NCBI GenBank assembly: GCA_012959805.1
Contig: DUCN01000026.1
Coordinates: forward strand, 186,001 to 250,000
Reading direction: 5' to 3'
From: Myxococcales bacterium
GTDB taxonomy: Bacteria; Myxococcota_A; UBA9160; UBA4427
Length of the DNA: 64,000 nt
In this document: in pieces, positions 18,298 through 28,912 of the stretch
Numbering within the stretch: the stretch's first letter is position 1
Layout of the letters: each line of letters begins with the position of its first letter
Notes under the pieces: generated by a model
What the model saw: the letters and a program-made list of their open reading frames with translations, nothing else
Database searches by the model: none
What the model was told of the DNA's origin: nothing
Position numbers and translations under genes: made by a program

Positions 18298-18621
18298 ATG
18301 GCCGAAATTACCGATGTAAGCGACGCGACCTTCGAAGGCGAAGTCTTGAAGTCCGAGACCCCGGTCCTCGTCGATTTCTGGGCGGAATGGTGTGCACCCT
18401 GCCGCCGCATCGCGCCCATCGTGAAAGAGATCGCGGACGCCTACGACCAGAAACTCAAAGTCGTCAAGATCAACATCGACGACTCGCCCCAGACGCCGGG
18501 CAACTATGGAATTCGCTCGATTCCAACGATCCTCCTCTTCAAGGACGGACAGGTGGTGAGCCAGCTAACGGGCTTGCGGCCCAAGAGCGACTTCGAGGAG
18601 CTGGTGAACGGCGTTCTCTAG
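18298..18621 (+). CDS. trxA: Thioredoxin
   Basis: Cytoplasmic disulfide reductase of 107 residues. The active site is WCAPC (Cys32, Cys35) and the cis-proline loop reads SIPTILLFKDG. The ATG at 18298 follows ACGGAGAACAC, a usable ribosome site, and gives MAEITDVSDATFEGEV. The longer upstream frame has no family similarity. The gene is divergent from the DHS-like/macro operon and is followed at once by a large hairpin. Confidence 0.95.
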   Translation: MAEITDVSDATFEGEVLKSETPVLVDFWAEWCAPCRRIAPIVKEIADAYDQKLKVVKINIDDSPQTPGNYGIRSIPTILLFKDGQVVSQLTGLRPKSDFEELVNGVL

Positions 18622-18971
18622 CGCGCAAATCCGGCCCGCAGATTCATGCTCCCGAGATCATGAATCCGCGGGCCGACCCTTGCTCGCCGGCAGCGCTCCC
18701 ACACGGTCGAGATTTCCAACCAGACGATGAACAGTGTCCGGTCACGGGCATCGGGAACACCCGCATACGTCATCAGCGTGCCGGGGACGACGCCTATCGC
18801 GTCCGCAATAAATCGATTCAGAGACGCGCGTCCCCAAACGATTCCAGAATTTAGCATCGCCTCGGAATAGGCAAGATCCTCGACTCCGACCGCCCGACGG
18901 CCGAAAAGACCGCAATGCCGTGGCCCCACGCGGTCGATTTTGATCGCGTGACAGACCCGGCAACGACCCAA
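18618..18971 (-). pseudogene. Cytochrome c class I remnant
   Basis: An open stretch with a haem-binding site CRVCHAI, then GPRHCGLFGRRA, YSEAM, FIADAIGVVPGTLMTYAGV (with a candidate Met ligand) and ARDRTLFIVWL, matching class I cytochromes c of the c552 kind. It cannot make a normal protein: a stop codon lies two codons upstream of the TTG at 18971, directly before the haem motif, and the sequence expected to hold the signal peptide continues in another frame (about 18972-19060). The C-terminus runs on about 30 residues past the usual end and antisense-overlaps the trxA stop. Probably decayed. Confidence 0.6.
18633..18674. terminator. Long hairpin directly after trxA
   Basis: A 16-bp stem with one mismatch (18633-18648 pairing with 18659-18674) and a 10-base loop, beginning 11 bases after the trxA stop. 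No run of T follows on the plus strand, so it may be a weak or factor-assisted terminator, or an RNA-stabilising hairpin. It lies inside the cytochrome c remnant on the other strand. Confidence 0.55.
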
Positions 18972-19211
18972 AATTCAAAACCCAATGCGACCTGTTTGGC
19001 CACGCGGTCGTGCACAACAGCGCCCGCGGGCGATGGATCGGCACCACCGCTGGCTGCGCGCTAGAGCGAACCGAGTGCGATCACGTGAAGCATTGGTGAA
19101 AAGGGTCTATGCGTCGGCACCCGATACCTTCAACTTCGGAGCGTCCCGATTCGATGAGCGGGTGATCAAGGTCTTTAATGCGATCGGTCGGTCGGACGAA
19201 TCTTCCGCGAC

Positions 19212-20318
19212 CTAGAAAACGTATCGCCGCATCGAAATATTCAGCAGGAGCCCGATCGTGATCGCTGCCGAAAGCAGCGCCGACCCGCCATACGAAAAGA
19301 GCGGGAGCGGGACACCGATGACAGGCGCCAATCCGAGCACCATCGCAACGTTGATGGCCGCGGGCCAAAGCAGAGTTCCGACCAAGCCAATCGCAAGCAC
19401 CGCGCCGAAGGTATCCTTCGAGTTCCGGGCAATGAGCAATCCCCACAAAAGCATCATCGCGTACACCACCAAGACCAAGCTCGAGCCGAGAAATCCCCAT
19501 TCTTCGGCTAACACGGAAAATGCGAAGTCCGTATGTTGGGTGGGAAGAAAACGCAGCTGGGTCTGTGTCCCTTCCTGCCAGCCGGTTCCGAATAGCCCCC
19601 CAGAGCCGACGGCGATCTTCGACTGCATCTGTTGATAGCCGGAAGCCAGCGGATCTCGGGACGGATCGAGGAAGCCGAGGATGCGTTCCCGCTGATACCC
19701 CTTGAGGCCATACTTAATGAGTGCGGCCAGTCCTGCCGCGCCGAAGAGTCCGATCCCCACCCACGCACGTAACGGAACGTTGACCAGCGGAAGCAGCGTC
19801 AGTCCGATCAGCAGCGTCAACACTGCTACACCGAGATCCTTCTGCGCGACGATCAATCCCACCGGAATCGCCACCAGCAAACCCGGTACGAAAAGATCAC
19901 GCAGGCGTCGAATCGACGTCGGCGGATTCCGACCAAAGTAGTGGGCCAAAGCGATGACCATTCCAACCTTGGCGAGTTCCGAAGGTTGGAAGCGCCCGGA
20001 AAAGAGCCACGCCCGCGCGCCGCGTGTTTCTTCGGCGACTGCCAATGTCAAAAGGAGCAAAAATATGGAGCCCGCATAGATGACGTATGCAAATCGGTCG
20101 TAGTGGCGATAATCGATCGCAAGCACGACACCGATCACCAATACGCCAAGTCCCAGAACCGTCATCTGGCGTGCGATGATGTCGGATCCACCCTCGACAC
20201 CGGACGCTGCCGCCGACACCAGATTGGCGAGCCCCATGAGCGCAAGCGAAACGACGATGCCTGCTAACAACCAATCGAATTGCTGACCGCGATTGCCTTC
20301 CACTCGCAATTCGCTCAT
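19212..20318 (-). CDS. rodA: Rod-shape peptidoglycan polymerase RodA
   Basis: SEDS-family glycosyltransferase that polymerises lipid II in the elongasome with PBP2. The 368 residues show about ten transmembrane helices, the SEDS motif SGRFQPSELAKVG, the conserved RERILGFLDPSRDP loop, and the C-terminal GVPLPLFSYGGSALL. The start overlaps the mrdA stop by 4 bases. It is the last gene of mreB-mreC-mreD-mrdA-rodA. Confidence 0.96.
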   Translation of the reverse strand: MSELRVEGNRGQQFDWLLAGIVVSLALMGLANLVSAAASGVEGGSDIIARQMTVLGLGVLVIGVVLAIDYRHYDRFAYVIYAGSIFLLLLTLAVAEETRGARAWLFSGRFQPSELAKVGMVIALAHYFGRNPPTSIRRLRDLFVPGLLVAIPVGLIVAQKDLGVAVLTLLIGLTLLPLVNVPLRAWVGIGLFGAAGLAALIKYGLKGYQRERILGFLDPSRDPLASGYQQMQSKIAVGSGGLFGTGWQEGTQTQLRFLPTQHTDFAFSVLAEEWGFLGSSLVLVVYAMMLLWGLLIARNSKDTFGAVLAIGLVGTLLWPAAINVAMVLGLAPVIGVPLPLFSYGGSALLSAAITIGLLLNISMRRYVF

Positions 20319-22222
20319 CGAATCGCTCCAAGCGAAAGTACCGCAAGCTGGCTCGGCACCCTGCCTTCGGACTTCTCGAAATACTTCGCCATGACCTTCT
20401 GCACCATCGGCGCAGCGATCGCACCTCCGCCACCCCCCGCATGTTCTGCAATCGCCACGACGACGATCTCGGGAGATTCGACGGGAGCGAAGGCGGCGAA
20501 AAGCGCATGGTCGCGGTATCGAACTGGAATATCCTCCGGTTCGAGGTCCTCGGTCAGTGCAAGGCTCACCACCTGAGTCGTTCCGGATTTTCCTGCGACC
20601 GTGATTCCAGCTACTCGTGCGCGGCGGCCTGTGCCGCCAGGGCTCATAACCACGCTCGTCAGGCCCTTCTTCACCATTTCTAGAATCGGTTGGGCGATGA
20701 TGTTTTCCGCCCGCACGATCGATGGAAGTTCCTCGAGAACCACTCCATCCCAGGTTTCACGACGCAGAACAACCCGCGGCTCGACGATACGACCACCATT
20801 CGCAATCGCCGCGTAAGCCACCGCCAACTGAATAGGGGTCGTCAGGTTCGCGCCCTGCCCGATTGAGAGAGAGATCGTCTCACCGTCGATCCAGCGCTCG
20901 CCCCGCACCCGCAGCTTCCATTCAGGGGTCGGAACCAGGCCAGAAACCTCTCCGCTAATCCCGATTCCGGTTGCAGCGCCGAAGCCAAAGAGCTTCGCAT
21001 AACGAGCCAGCGTCTCGACGCCTAACGTCTTACCTAGTTCGTAGAAATAGACGTCACAAGAGCCCGCGAGTGCAGCCTCGAGATTGACGGAGCCGTGCCC
21101 CGCCCTTTTCCAACAGCGATAAACGCGCCGACCGAGACGGAAGTGGCCTGGACAGTAGACCTCGGTCGTCTCATCGATGATGCCTTCGGCCAACCCGGCG
21201 GCGGCCACAAAAGCCTTGTAGGTCGAACCTGGCGGATACACGCCGGCGATGGCTCGATTTCGAAGAGGCCGCCCATCGTCCTGGGTGAATCCCCGCCAGG
21301 TCTCGAGATCAATTCCTCCTGCAAACGCATTCGCATCATAAGAAGGGGCGGAGACTAGCGCGAGCACGTCACCGTTGCGGGGATCCAAGGCGACGATTGC
21401 GCCCATTCTGTTCGGAAGTTCTGGATCTTCGGAAAGAAAAGCTTCTTCGGCCGCGCGCTGTAAATCGAGATCGAGACTCAATACCAGTCGCCCCCCCGGC
21501 GCCGGCTCCCTCCGATCGATCTCATCTATTTCGCGACCGGCGACATCAACGACGAGGTTCACACCTCCGGCACGACCTCGGAGATGACTCTCATTGGCTG
21601 CCTCAACCCCCGTTTTCCCGACGGTCTCTCCGGCCTTGTACGCCGAGAATGCTTCATTCTTCAACTCTTTGGCATCGATTTCACCAATTGTACCGAGCAG
21701 CTGAGCGGCCACACTTTGGTAGACATACTCGCGGAGCGGCTTGCGGTAAAGCTCAACACCGGGCATCGCATAACGATGGGCCGCAATCTTCGCACGCTCT
21801 TCGAGCGCGAGATCTCTTGAAAGAGAAACAGGCTTGAAGCGCCGCCGGCCTCTGGGCTTCCCAACCGTTTCGGCGATCTCCCGCGCATCACGCCCCAGGA
21901 TTTCACCCAACACGGAATAGGTCCGCCACGCGTTCTGGATTTCGGATGGAATCAGATCAATTCCGTAAGCGGGCCGCGTCGCCGCAATCGTACGCCCCTC
22001 GCGATCCACGATCGAACCGCGCTGTGCCTCGAGTCGAACCGTGCGGACATAATTCGCCTGGGAGCGACTCGCGAGAGCTTCACCCTCGACGATCTGGAGC
22101 TGAAATAGGCGCAAAATGAAAACGATGAAGATCAAACAAACGATCATGGCCGCCGGCCACAAGCGAAGTTCCGCGGGTCCTTCGGAGGAGTTCGGAAGAC
22201 GAGCATCCACGAAATCGTTCAT
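20315..22222 (-). CDS. mrdA: Penicillin-binding protein 2 (elongation transpeptidase)
   Basis: Class B PBP that cross-links peptidoglycan for lateral growth. The protein has 635 residues from the ATG at 22222, which overlaps the mreD stop (ATGA). Residues about 22-44 form the membrane anchor, followed by the pedestal domain (QRGSIVDREG) and the transpeptidase. The catalytic serine is Ser333 in PPGSTYK, then GSCDVYFYE (SxN-type region) and AGKSGTTQ (KTG-type box, here KSG). The longer frame upstream of 22222 is out of frame with mreD and is not coding. Confidence 0.96.
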   Translation of the reverse strand: MNDFVDARLPNSSEGPAELRLWPAAMIVCLIFIVFILRLFQLQIVEGEALASRSQANYVRTVRLEAQRGSIVDREGRTIAATRPAYGIDLIPSEIQNAWRTYSVLGEILGRDAREIAETVGKPRGRRRFKPVSLSRDLALEERAKIAAHRYAMPGVELYRKPLREYVYQSVAAQLLGTIGEIDAKELKNEAFSAYKAGETVGKTGVEAANESHLRGRAGGVNLVVDVAGREIDEIDRREPAPGGRLVLSLDLDLQRAAEEAFLSEDPELPNRMGAIVALDPRNGDVLALVSAPSYDANAFAGGIDLETWRGFTQDDGRPLRNRAIAGVYPPGSTYKAFVAAAGLAEGIIDETTEVYCPGHFRLGRRVYRCWKRAGHGSVNLEAALAGSCDVYFYELGKTLGVETLARYAKLFGFGAATGIGISGEVSGLVPTPEWKLRVRGERWIDGETISLSIGQGANLTTPIQLAVAYAAIANGGRIVEPRVVLRRETWDGVVLEELPSIVRAENIIAQPILEMVKKGLTSVVMSPGGTGRRARVAGITVAGKSGTTQVVSLALTEDLEPEDIPVRYRDHALFAAFAPVESPEIVVVAIAEHAGGGGGAIAAPMVQKVMAKYFEKSEGRVPSQLAVLSLGAIR

Positions 22223-22770
22223 CCGATCGACCCTCGCGATTGATGAAGGGACAGCGGCGCGCGGCGACCGACTTCTTCGTCTCCGAATCGAAGCACGACA
22301 CGATCGACCAGCCCGATCATCGGTCCTGCGGCGACTACATTTGCGATACCGTGCGCGACCGCCGAGGTCATGATGTCGAGGCCGATCGCATTCGAACCCA
22401 CGAAGAACGAAACCGTCGCCACGATTCCCAAGCCGTAGACGATCGTCATACCGAAGACGAAAATGCCGACGGGTAGATGGCCCGAGAGGTCGAGCTGACG
22501 AGACACGATCGCCGCCGTCACATACGAGATGAGACGCATGAAGGCATGCTGACCCATGAGCGACCCGGAAAGGAGGTCCATCGCATACCCCAGCGGAACC
22601 GCGATGAAGAGTCCCGATAGAAACCCCGGCCAGCGAAGCCCAATGCCTACGACGACCAACCATGCCAAATCCGGACACCAGGGTGGCGGGATGGTCATAG
22701 CGAGTGCGCCCTGGACGATAAGCGCGGCAATTCCCAGCAATATCCCCGCCAGAGCCATCTTCATGTTCAT
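22219..22770 (-). CDS. mreD: Rod-shape-determining membrane protein MreD
   Basis: A 183-residue membrane protein with about five helices, between mreC and mrdA with 4-base overlaps at both ends. Family-like features are WCPDLAWLVVVGIGLRWPGF and GYAMDLLSGSLMGQHAFMRL. MreD stabilises the MreBCD-PBP2-RodA complex. Sequence conservation in the family is low, so the call rests on topology plus context, which here is unambiguous. Confidence 0.92.
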   Translation of the reverse strand: MNMKMALAGILLGIAALIVQGALAMTIPPPWCPDLAWLVVVGIGLRWPGFLSGLFIAVPLGYAMDLLSGSLMGQHAFMRLISYVTAAIVSRQLDLSGHLPVGIFVFGMTIVYGLGIVATVSFFVGSNAIGLDIMTSAVAHGIANVVAAGPMIGLVDRVVLRFGDEEVGRRAPLSLHQSRGSIG

Positions 22771-23726
22771 GGCTCGTCCTCGACCCGTGCGGATTCCGTC
22801 ACTTCGGTGGCAGCCAAGGGCTGACCGCTGCTCACCGAGATCGGCCCAGGCAGATCCTCTTCTGCACGATTCGCGTGGTAGAGCAGATCCATCGTCGGAC
22901 CGCGACGCAACATCACGAAGACCTGCTCAAGCCGACCGAGGTCGACCGCGGGCTCGATGATGGCGATCCGAGTCAAACGACCACCCGCATCACGCAGTTC
23001 TGCCACTCGGCCCAATTGCAATCCCTTTGGAAAGACGCCGCCCATTCCCGAAGTCACGACCTCATCTCCCACGACAACATCTGCGCTCCGCACGACGAAC
23101 TCGAATTCCAACCGAGCACGGCCGACTCCGCGCAATACGCCGCGCGAGCGACTGCGCTGCACCAACGCATCAATCGCGCTCTGTCGGTCGAGCAATAACA
23201 TCGCCTTGGCCGCATGATCCGATGTCGCGGTCACGACTCCCACGACGCCTTTATGGGTGATCACGGGATGCCCCGGTTCGACACCATGTTGTGTTCCACG
23301 ATCCACCAGGACCGAACGAAACCAGGGCGCCACATCGAGGCCGACGACTTCGGCCGGCAACATCGGAATCTCGATCTCGTCTCGCATGGAGGCGACCCGA
23401 GCGAGATGGCCACTCGAAACCAGTGCTTCACGGAATTGAAGGTTTTCGGCTTCGATCTCTGCAATTCGTCGGCGCAGTCTTCGATTATCGGACCGCACAC
23501 TCAATAGATCGACGTAGTTTGTGAAAAATCCTTTGACGCCATCGATGGGCGCCGAGATGATTCGTTCGATGGGTGCTGTCACCTCGAGCACGACCGCTTG
23601 CCACCACGGCAATGCTGCGCGGACGTCGTCGTCAGGCCGACGATCGCTCACCATCGAAATGATCGTCAGAATCAGTAGGAATGCGACAACGAGCGGCGCG
23701 CCAATACGTTTCAGAAGATCGGGCAT
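22767..23726 (-). CDS. mreC: Rod-shape-determining protein MreC
   Basis: A 319-residue bitopic protein. An N-terminal membrane helix lies near residues 8-28, then a coiled coil (about 65-105, with NRRLRRRIAEIEAENLQ), then the beta-rich periplasmic MreC domain with DRGTQHGVEPGHPV and GVVGVVTATSDHAAKAMLLLD. It bridges MreB and PBP2. The stop overlaps the mreD start by 4 bases. The C-terminal tail of about 40 residues is acidic and not conserved. Confidence 0.94.
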   Translation of the reverse strand: MPDLLKRIGAPLVVAFLLILTIISMVSDRRPDDDVRAALPWWQAVVLEVTAPIERIISAPIDGVKGFFTNYVDLLSVRSDNRRLRRRIAEIEAENLQFREALVSSGHLARVASMRDEIEIPMLPAEVVGLDVAPWFRSVLVDRGTQHGVEPGHPVITHKGVVGVVTATSDHAAKAMLLLDRQSAIDALVQRSRSRGVLRGVGRARLEFEFVVRSADVVVGDEVVTSGMGGVFPKGLQLGRVAELRDAGGRLTRIAIIEPAVDLGRLEQVFVMLRRGPTMDLLYHANRAEEDLPGPISVSSGQPLAATEVTESARVEDEP

Positions 23727-23864
23727 ACCCCCGCGACCCGCCCCCTTCCATTCCGTCTCTAGCGGAGACTATGCCGGCCAAGAATCGAATCGACGCCAGC
23801 ACTCGCAGCGACCGCTTCATGCTTGTGAATCAACTCGTCCTTCTTGGGAGTTGCGACATCCCCA

Positions 23865-25166
<1,302 letters not shown>

Positions 25167-25439
25167 TCATCGAGCGATGCTTTGATTCACCAGCGAGTTC
25201 GCAGTGGGGGGAAATGCCGAACCGAATGCCTTGATTACCTCCGACCACTCGGCACATGCACTCGCAGCGCGATGCGAACCCGCCACCCGCCTTCCCGCCG
25301 CTATGCTGCACTCAACGTCGTAAATAAAAATCCATGAGCCGTGGTCGGACATCACATATCGCTTGGCCCCGAGCACGCAGGTCTCGTAAGCTCCGCCTTT
25401 GACCCGATCCAAGATCCCGAATGGATCATTCCCGACCAA
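25167..25439 (-). CDS. Possible small hypothetical protein
   Basis: A 90-codon frame starting with TTG at 25439. Its N-terminal half (GGAYETCVLGAKRYVMSDHG, then SWIFIYDVE) looks protein-like, with mixed beta-type residues, while the C-terminal half is alanine-rich and nondescript. It lies antisense to the leader of the PpiD-like gene. I do not recognise a family. It could be a real small gene, a decayed one, or chance. Confidence 0.25.
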   Translation of the reverse strand: MVGNDPFGILDRVKGGAYETCVLGAKRYVMSDHGSWIFIYDVECSIAAGRRVAGSHRAASACAEWSEVIKAFGSAFPPTANSLVNQSIAR

Positions 25440-25451
25440 CTGAGGTTTCCA

Positions 25452-26975
25452 TTGCTCGATACCTTCCGTAAAGGCCAGCGCTGGCTCTCCCTGATTTTCG
25501 TGAGCGTCATCGGACTCGTGTTCGTTTTCTTCCTAGGCATTGGCGGAGGCTCCGGCCCGGGCACCCCTTCGGGGAACTTCATCGTTCAGCTGGATGAAGT
25601 CAAGCTGACTTCGCGGGACTTTGAACGCGAAAAAGTCAACCTAGAGGCGCGTTTACGCCAAGAGCTGGGTGACGCCTACGACAAAGTCGTGGCCCGCACC
25701 TACATCGAAAGTCAGGCGCTCGGCAATCTCACCAACTCTCTTGTCCTTGCCAGCGCAGCCGAAGAACTGGGGCTTCATACCACCCAGGACGAACTGCGCC
25801 GCGTGGTGCAGGGCAGCCCGATCTTCATCGACGAAGAGGGTCGTTTCAGTCCCGAGGCCTTTGAGCGCTTCGCCTCCTACGAATATGGCAGCCAGCGGGC
25901 GTTCATCCGGAATTTCACCCGCGGTCTTCTCGGTCAGAAATTGGTTCAGCTCATCGTGGGTCAAACCGTGATCTCCGACGCCGAAATCGATCTGCGCACT
26001 CGCTACGAACTCGAAGAAACGCGCATCGCCTACGTGGCGATCGACTCCGCCGCCCTGCCCGACGACGCGACCGTGGAAGACGCGGACGTCGACGTCTATT
26101 TCCAAAAGCACGAAGACGAACTCCGCGCCGTATTCAGCGAACGAGAAGGCGACTTCGCCACGCCCGCGCGAGTTCGCGCGCGCCACATCCTTGTCCTCGT
26201 CGATCCCGAAGCTTCAGACGAGCAGGTCGCGAGTTCCCGGGAGCGGGCCGAAGCCGCTCGCGAACGAATCGAGGGCGGAGAGGATTTCGCCGAAGTCTCC
26301 GCTGCGGTTTCGGAAGACATCGGCACGGCTCAAGATGGCGGCGACCTCGGGCTCTTCGCTCGGGGCGACAATGACGCAGCCGTCGAGGACGCAGCCTTCG
26401 CGATGATGCCAGGAGAACTTTCGAGCGTCGTTCGATCGGCGTATGGATTCCATGTCATTCGAGTCGACGAGAAGGTCGACCCCGAGTCCGCGTCGTTCGA
26501 TTCGAAACGACTGGAACTGGCGCGAGAGGCGCTCATGCAAACCCGAGCGAGAGAGCACGCGCAGCAAGTCAGCCTTCGATTAGTCGACGCCATCGAATCC
26601 GGCGCCTCCCTCGAGGACGCCGCGCGGGAAGAGGGCCTGGTCCTCGAACGTCCTGCGAGCTTGAAGCGACGCCCGGATGGCTTCATTTCCGGTCTCGGGG
26701 CAGCGACAGACGTACTGACGACGGCCTTCACCCTCGAGGCCGGAGAGAGCAGTCCGGAGATTTTCGAACTCGGCGATCGCCGGATCTTGATTCAGGTTCT
26801 CGAACGCAGTGGCCCGACCCAGGACGAACTGGCCATCGAACGCTCGACTCGACGTGGGCGCACGCTGCTCGAAAAAGAAAATCGTACCCTGCAGGCCTGG
26901 ATCAACGACTACCGCAGCCAGCTCGAAACATCCGGCCGCCTCATGATCAACACCGAATTCGCACTCGGGAGCTGA
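25452..26975 (+). CDS. PpiD/SurA-type periplasmic peptidyl-prolyl isomerase
   Basis: A membrane-anchored chaperone for outer-membrane and periplasmic protein folding. The TTG at 25452 follows TGAGGTTTCCA and gives LLDTFRKGQRWLSLIFV, the usual PpiD-like start; an in-frame start at 25341 has no family similarity. Residues about 12-35 form a membrane helix, followed by a SurA-N-like domain (about 50-230). A parvulin domain (about 235-345) has RARHILV, DGGDLGLFARGD and YGFHVIRVDE. The C-terminal domain (about 360-507) is helical. At 507 residues it is shorter than E. coli PpiD (623). It is convergent with folE. Confidence 0.88.
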   Translation: MLDTFRKGQRWLSLIFVSVIGLVFVFFLGIGGGSGPGTPSGNFIVQLDEVKLTSRDFEREKVNLEARLRQELGDAYDKVVARTYIESQALGNLTNSLVLASAAEELGLHTTQDELRRVVQGSPIFIDEEGRFSPEAFERFASYEYGSQRAFIRNFTRGLLGQKLVQLIVGQTVISDAEIDLRTRYELEETRIAYVAIDSAALPDDATVEDADVDVYFQKHEDELRAVFSEREGDFATPARVRARHILVLVDPEASDEQVASSRERAEAARERIEGGEDFAEVSAAVSEDIGTAQDGGDLGLFARGDNDAAVEDAAFAMMPGELSSVVRSAYGFHVIRVDEKVDPESASFDSKRLELAREALMQTRAREHAQQVSLRLVDAIESGASLEDAAREEGLVLERPASLKRRPDGFISGLGAATDVLTTAFTLEAGESSPEIFELGDRRILIQVLERSGPTQDELAIERSTRRGRTLLEKENRTLQAWINDYRSQLETSGRLMINTEFALGS

Positions 26976-27012
26976 TGGCGAACCCGTCGGCGTTTCCGTG
27001 GCGCTTGTGAGG

Positions 27013-27603
27013 CTAGGCGAAGGACGCCGTTCGGTGGCGAATCAGATCCATGAATTCGGATCGTGTCTTCTGATCGGACTCGAAGACTCCGCGTAGCGAA
27101 CTCGTGATCGCCGAGGTGTTTTGCTTCTCGACGCCTCGCATCATCATGCAAAGATGTTTAGCCTCGACGACGACGCCCACGCCCTTGGGCTTCAGTACTT
27201 CGTCGATCGTCTTGGCGATCTGCATCGTAAGCCGTTCCTGGACTTGAAGCCGACGCGCGAAAATCTCGACCGTGCGCGGAATTTTGGAGAGCCCGACGAC
27301 CATTCCATTGGGGATGTAGGCCACATGGACGCGCCCGAAAAAGGGCACCATGTGATGCTCACAAAGGCTGTAGAAGTCGATATCCCGAACGACGACCATC
27401 TCGTCATAGTCGACATCAAAGAGCGCCTTGGTCAGGACCTCCGCCGGATTCTGATCATAACCCTGGGTAAAGAACCGGATGGCTTTCGCATAACGATGAG
27501 GTGTCTTCTTGAGCCCATCGCGGCTCGGATCCTCCCCGATTTCCTTGAGAATCCCCTCGACATAGTCTTCGATCTGGTCCGGCCGATCCTCCGTCGCACT
27601 CAT
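27013..27603 (-). CDS. folE: GTP cyclohydrolase I
   Basis: First step of tetrahydrofolate (and pterin) synthesis. From the ATG at 27603, preceded by GGAGAGAAAGCGG, the protein is 196 residues. Zinc ligands are Cys81 and His84 in [12 protein letters not shown] and the later Cys in [10 protein letters not shown]. The catalytic [13 protein letters not shown] segment is intact. The frame extends to 27636, but those 11 residues are non-conserved. Confidence 0.95.
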   Translation of the reverse strand: MSATEDRPDQIEDYVEGILKEIGEDPSRDGLKKTPHRYAKAIRFFTQGYDQNPAEVLTKALFDVDYDEMVVVRDIDFYSLCEHHMVPFFGRVHVAYIPNGMVVGLSKIPRTVEIFARRLQVQERLTMQIAKTIDEVLKPKGVGVVVEAKHLCMMMRGVEKQNTSAITSSLRGVFESDQKTRSEFMDLIRHRTASFA

Positions 27604-27829
27604 CCGCTTTCTCTCCATTTTCAGCCGCAAGCTCACTCAACGCCGACCACCCTGACCAACCGATGGAAACAGTGGCGCACCCCCCCAGCCCAGAACCTAG
27701 AAATGCGAAGGCTAGCCCGGGTTGGCAGGAGCGTCAGAGCGGAAATCGCTCGAGGTATGGTCTTCTAGACGAGCGAGGGGTCAAATGGTTCCGGCACGCG
27801 GATCGCCGGGGGACCGATCTCGACTAGAA

Positions 27830-28489
27830 CTAGAACTGCCGGATCAAACCTCGAACGACTCCGCGGATCTCGACTCGGGACGCATGAAATTCCATCGGCG
27901 CCATTGTGTGATTGGCGGGCACGAGCTTCACATCCGCGCCGTTTCGGTAGAACCGCTTCAGGGTCGCCTCACTGCCATCGACCAGAGCAACGACCGTATC
28001 GCCGTTACGCGCCTCCTGCTTCCCTTCGATCACCACTAAATCGCCATTGCAGATCTGGTCTTCGATCATCGAATCACCACGCACCCGAAGCACGTAATGA
28101 TCCTTGCTGGCAGGAACCATGTCCGCGGGCACAGACAGCATTTCGGCCGTTCCCACTTCGGGCTCGATTGCCTCAATGGGGCTCCCTGCCGCCACAGTAC
28201 CGAGAATGGGCAGCTGGAGGCTCGGAATGGAAGCCTCTTCCGGGACTGGCTCGACCGAGCGAGACCTGTTCCAGGCTTTTCGCAGATAGCCCTTGTCGAC
28301 GAGATGCTTGACATGTTTGTGGACCGTGGCGACGGAAGATAAATCGAAGGCCGCGGCAATCTCTTCGAGGCTGGGCGAATAGCCCTCCTTCTCGACGAAG
28401 GTCGATATAAAGTCGAAAACCTGCCGCTGTCTCTTTGTCAGCGCGAGCGTGGGCGCAGACGTAGACGAATTCCTCTCCGTTCGGGGCAT
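27830..28489 (-). CDS. lexA: LexA SOS repressor
   Basis: Self-cleaving repressor of DNA-damage genes. From the ATG at 28489, preceded by AGGAGG at 9 bases, it is 219 residues. The winged helix-turn-helix (about 17-75) has TKRQRQVFDFI and SLEEIAAAFDLSSVATVHKH. The cleavage site is Ala101-Gly102 (GTVAAGSPIEA), with catalytic Ser140 (VRGDSMIED) and Lys178 (EATLKRF). In-frame ATGs at 28498, 28507 and 28531 are possible alternatives. It is divergent from groES; no SOS box could be assigned with confidence. Confidence 0.94.
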   Translation of the reverse strand: MPRTERNSSTSAPTLALTKRQRQVFDFISTFVEKEGYSPSLEEIAAAFDLSSVATVHKHVKHLVDKGYLRKAWNRSRSVEPVPEEASIPSLQLPILGTVAAGSPIEAIEPEVGTAEMLSVPADMVPASKDHYVLRVRGDSMIEDQICNGDLVVIEGKQEARNGDTVVALVDGSEATLKRFYRNGADVKLVPANHTMAPMEFHASRVEIRGVVRGLIRQF

Positions 28490-28665
28490 CGGGCGCATCC
28501 TCCTCATTCTCCTGTGATCCATCGTAGTCATGTTGGCCGACCTGATTCCGGTCGCCTCAAACGCCTTCGACGTTCTTTCGCCTCCAGATCGTGACGAAAC
28601 CGAGGCGAAAGTCAACCGTCCAAGGCCGGTGCGCAACTTTTTTCATCCCTTTGTCCCGGCCCCGC

Positions 28666-28693
28666 TTGACGCAACCCGCAGAGTGCATAGATT
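28666..28693 (+). promoter_or_regulatory. Sigma-70-type promoter of groES-groEL
   Basis: A -35 TTGACG (28666-28671) and a -10 TAGATT (28688-28693) with a 16-base spacer, on the plus strand about 220 bases before groES. It sits immediately upstream of a CIRCE-like inverted repeat, the normal arrangement for HrcA-controlled groESL. Matches to consensus are 5/6 and 4/6. Confidence 0.65.
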
Positions 28694-28701
28694 GCGGCGC
28701 C

Positions 28702-28728
28702 TTGGCACTCGGAAGCTCCGACTGCCAA
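28702..28728 (+). promoter_or_regulatory. CIRCE-like operator (HrcA site) upstream of groESL
   Basis: Half-sites TTGGCACTC (28702-28710) and GACTGCCAA (28720-28728) are separated by exactly 9 bases. The CIRCE consensus is TTAGCACTC-N9-GAGTGCTAA, so each arm matches well, with one mismatch breaking the symmetry. The position just downstream of the predicted -10 would let a bound HrcA repressor block transcription until heat shock. hrcA itself is not in the window. Confidence 0.8.
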
Positions 28729-28912
28729 AAGCCGTCCGGAAAGATCGGACGACCCTGAATATTGGAATTCGGCCAGTTTCGCGTTCTCTGCTCTCAATTC
28801 TTTTGGGCATCGTGGATTGGCATTTCAACCCGGCTCATTCGATTCGGTTAGACGCGAATCGGACGGGCCATTGGCTCCCCAGCCGAGCTGGGCAGCAATA
28901 GAGAGGCGATTC

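Noticed and set aside
22223-22678. Upstream extension of the PBP2 frame into mreD
   Set aside because: Arginine-rich sequence in another frame of mreD; the ATGA overlap at 22222 gives a standard PBP2 start.
25341-25451. N-terminal extension of the PpiD-like protein to 25341
   Set aside because: The extension has no similarity; the TTG at 25452 with GAGG gives the canonical membrane-anchor start.
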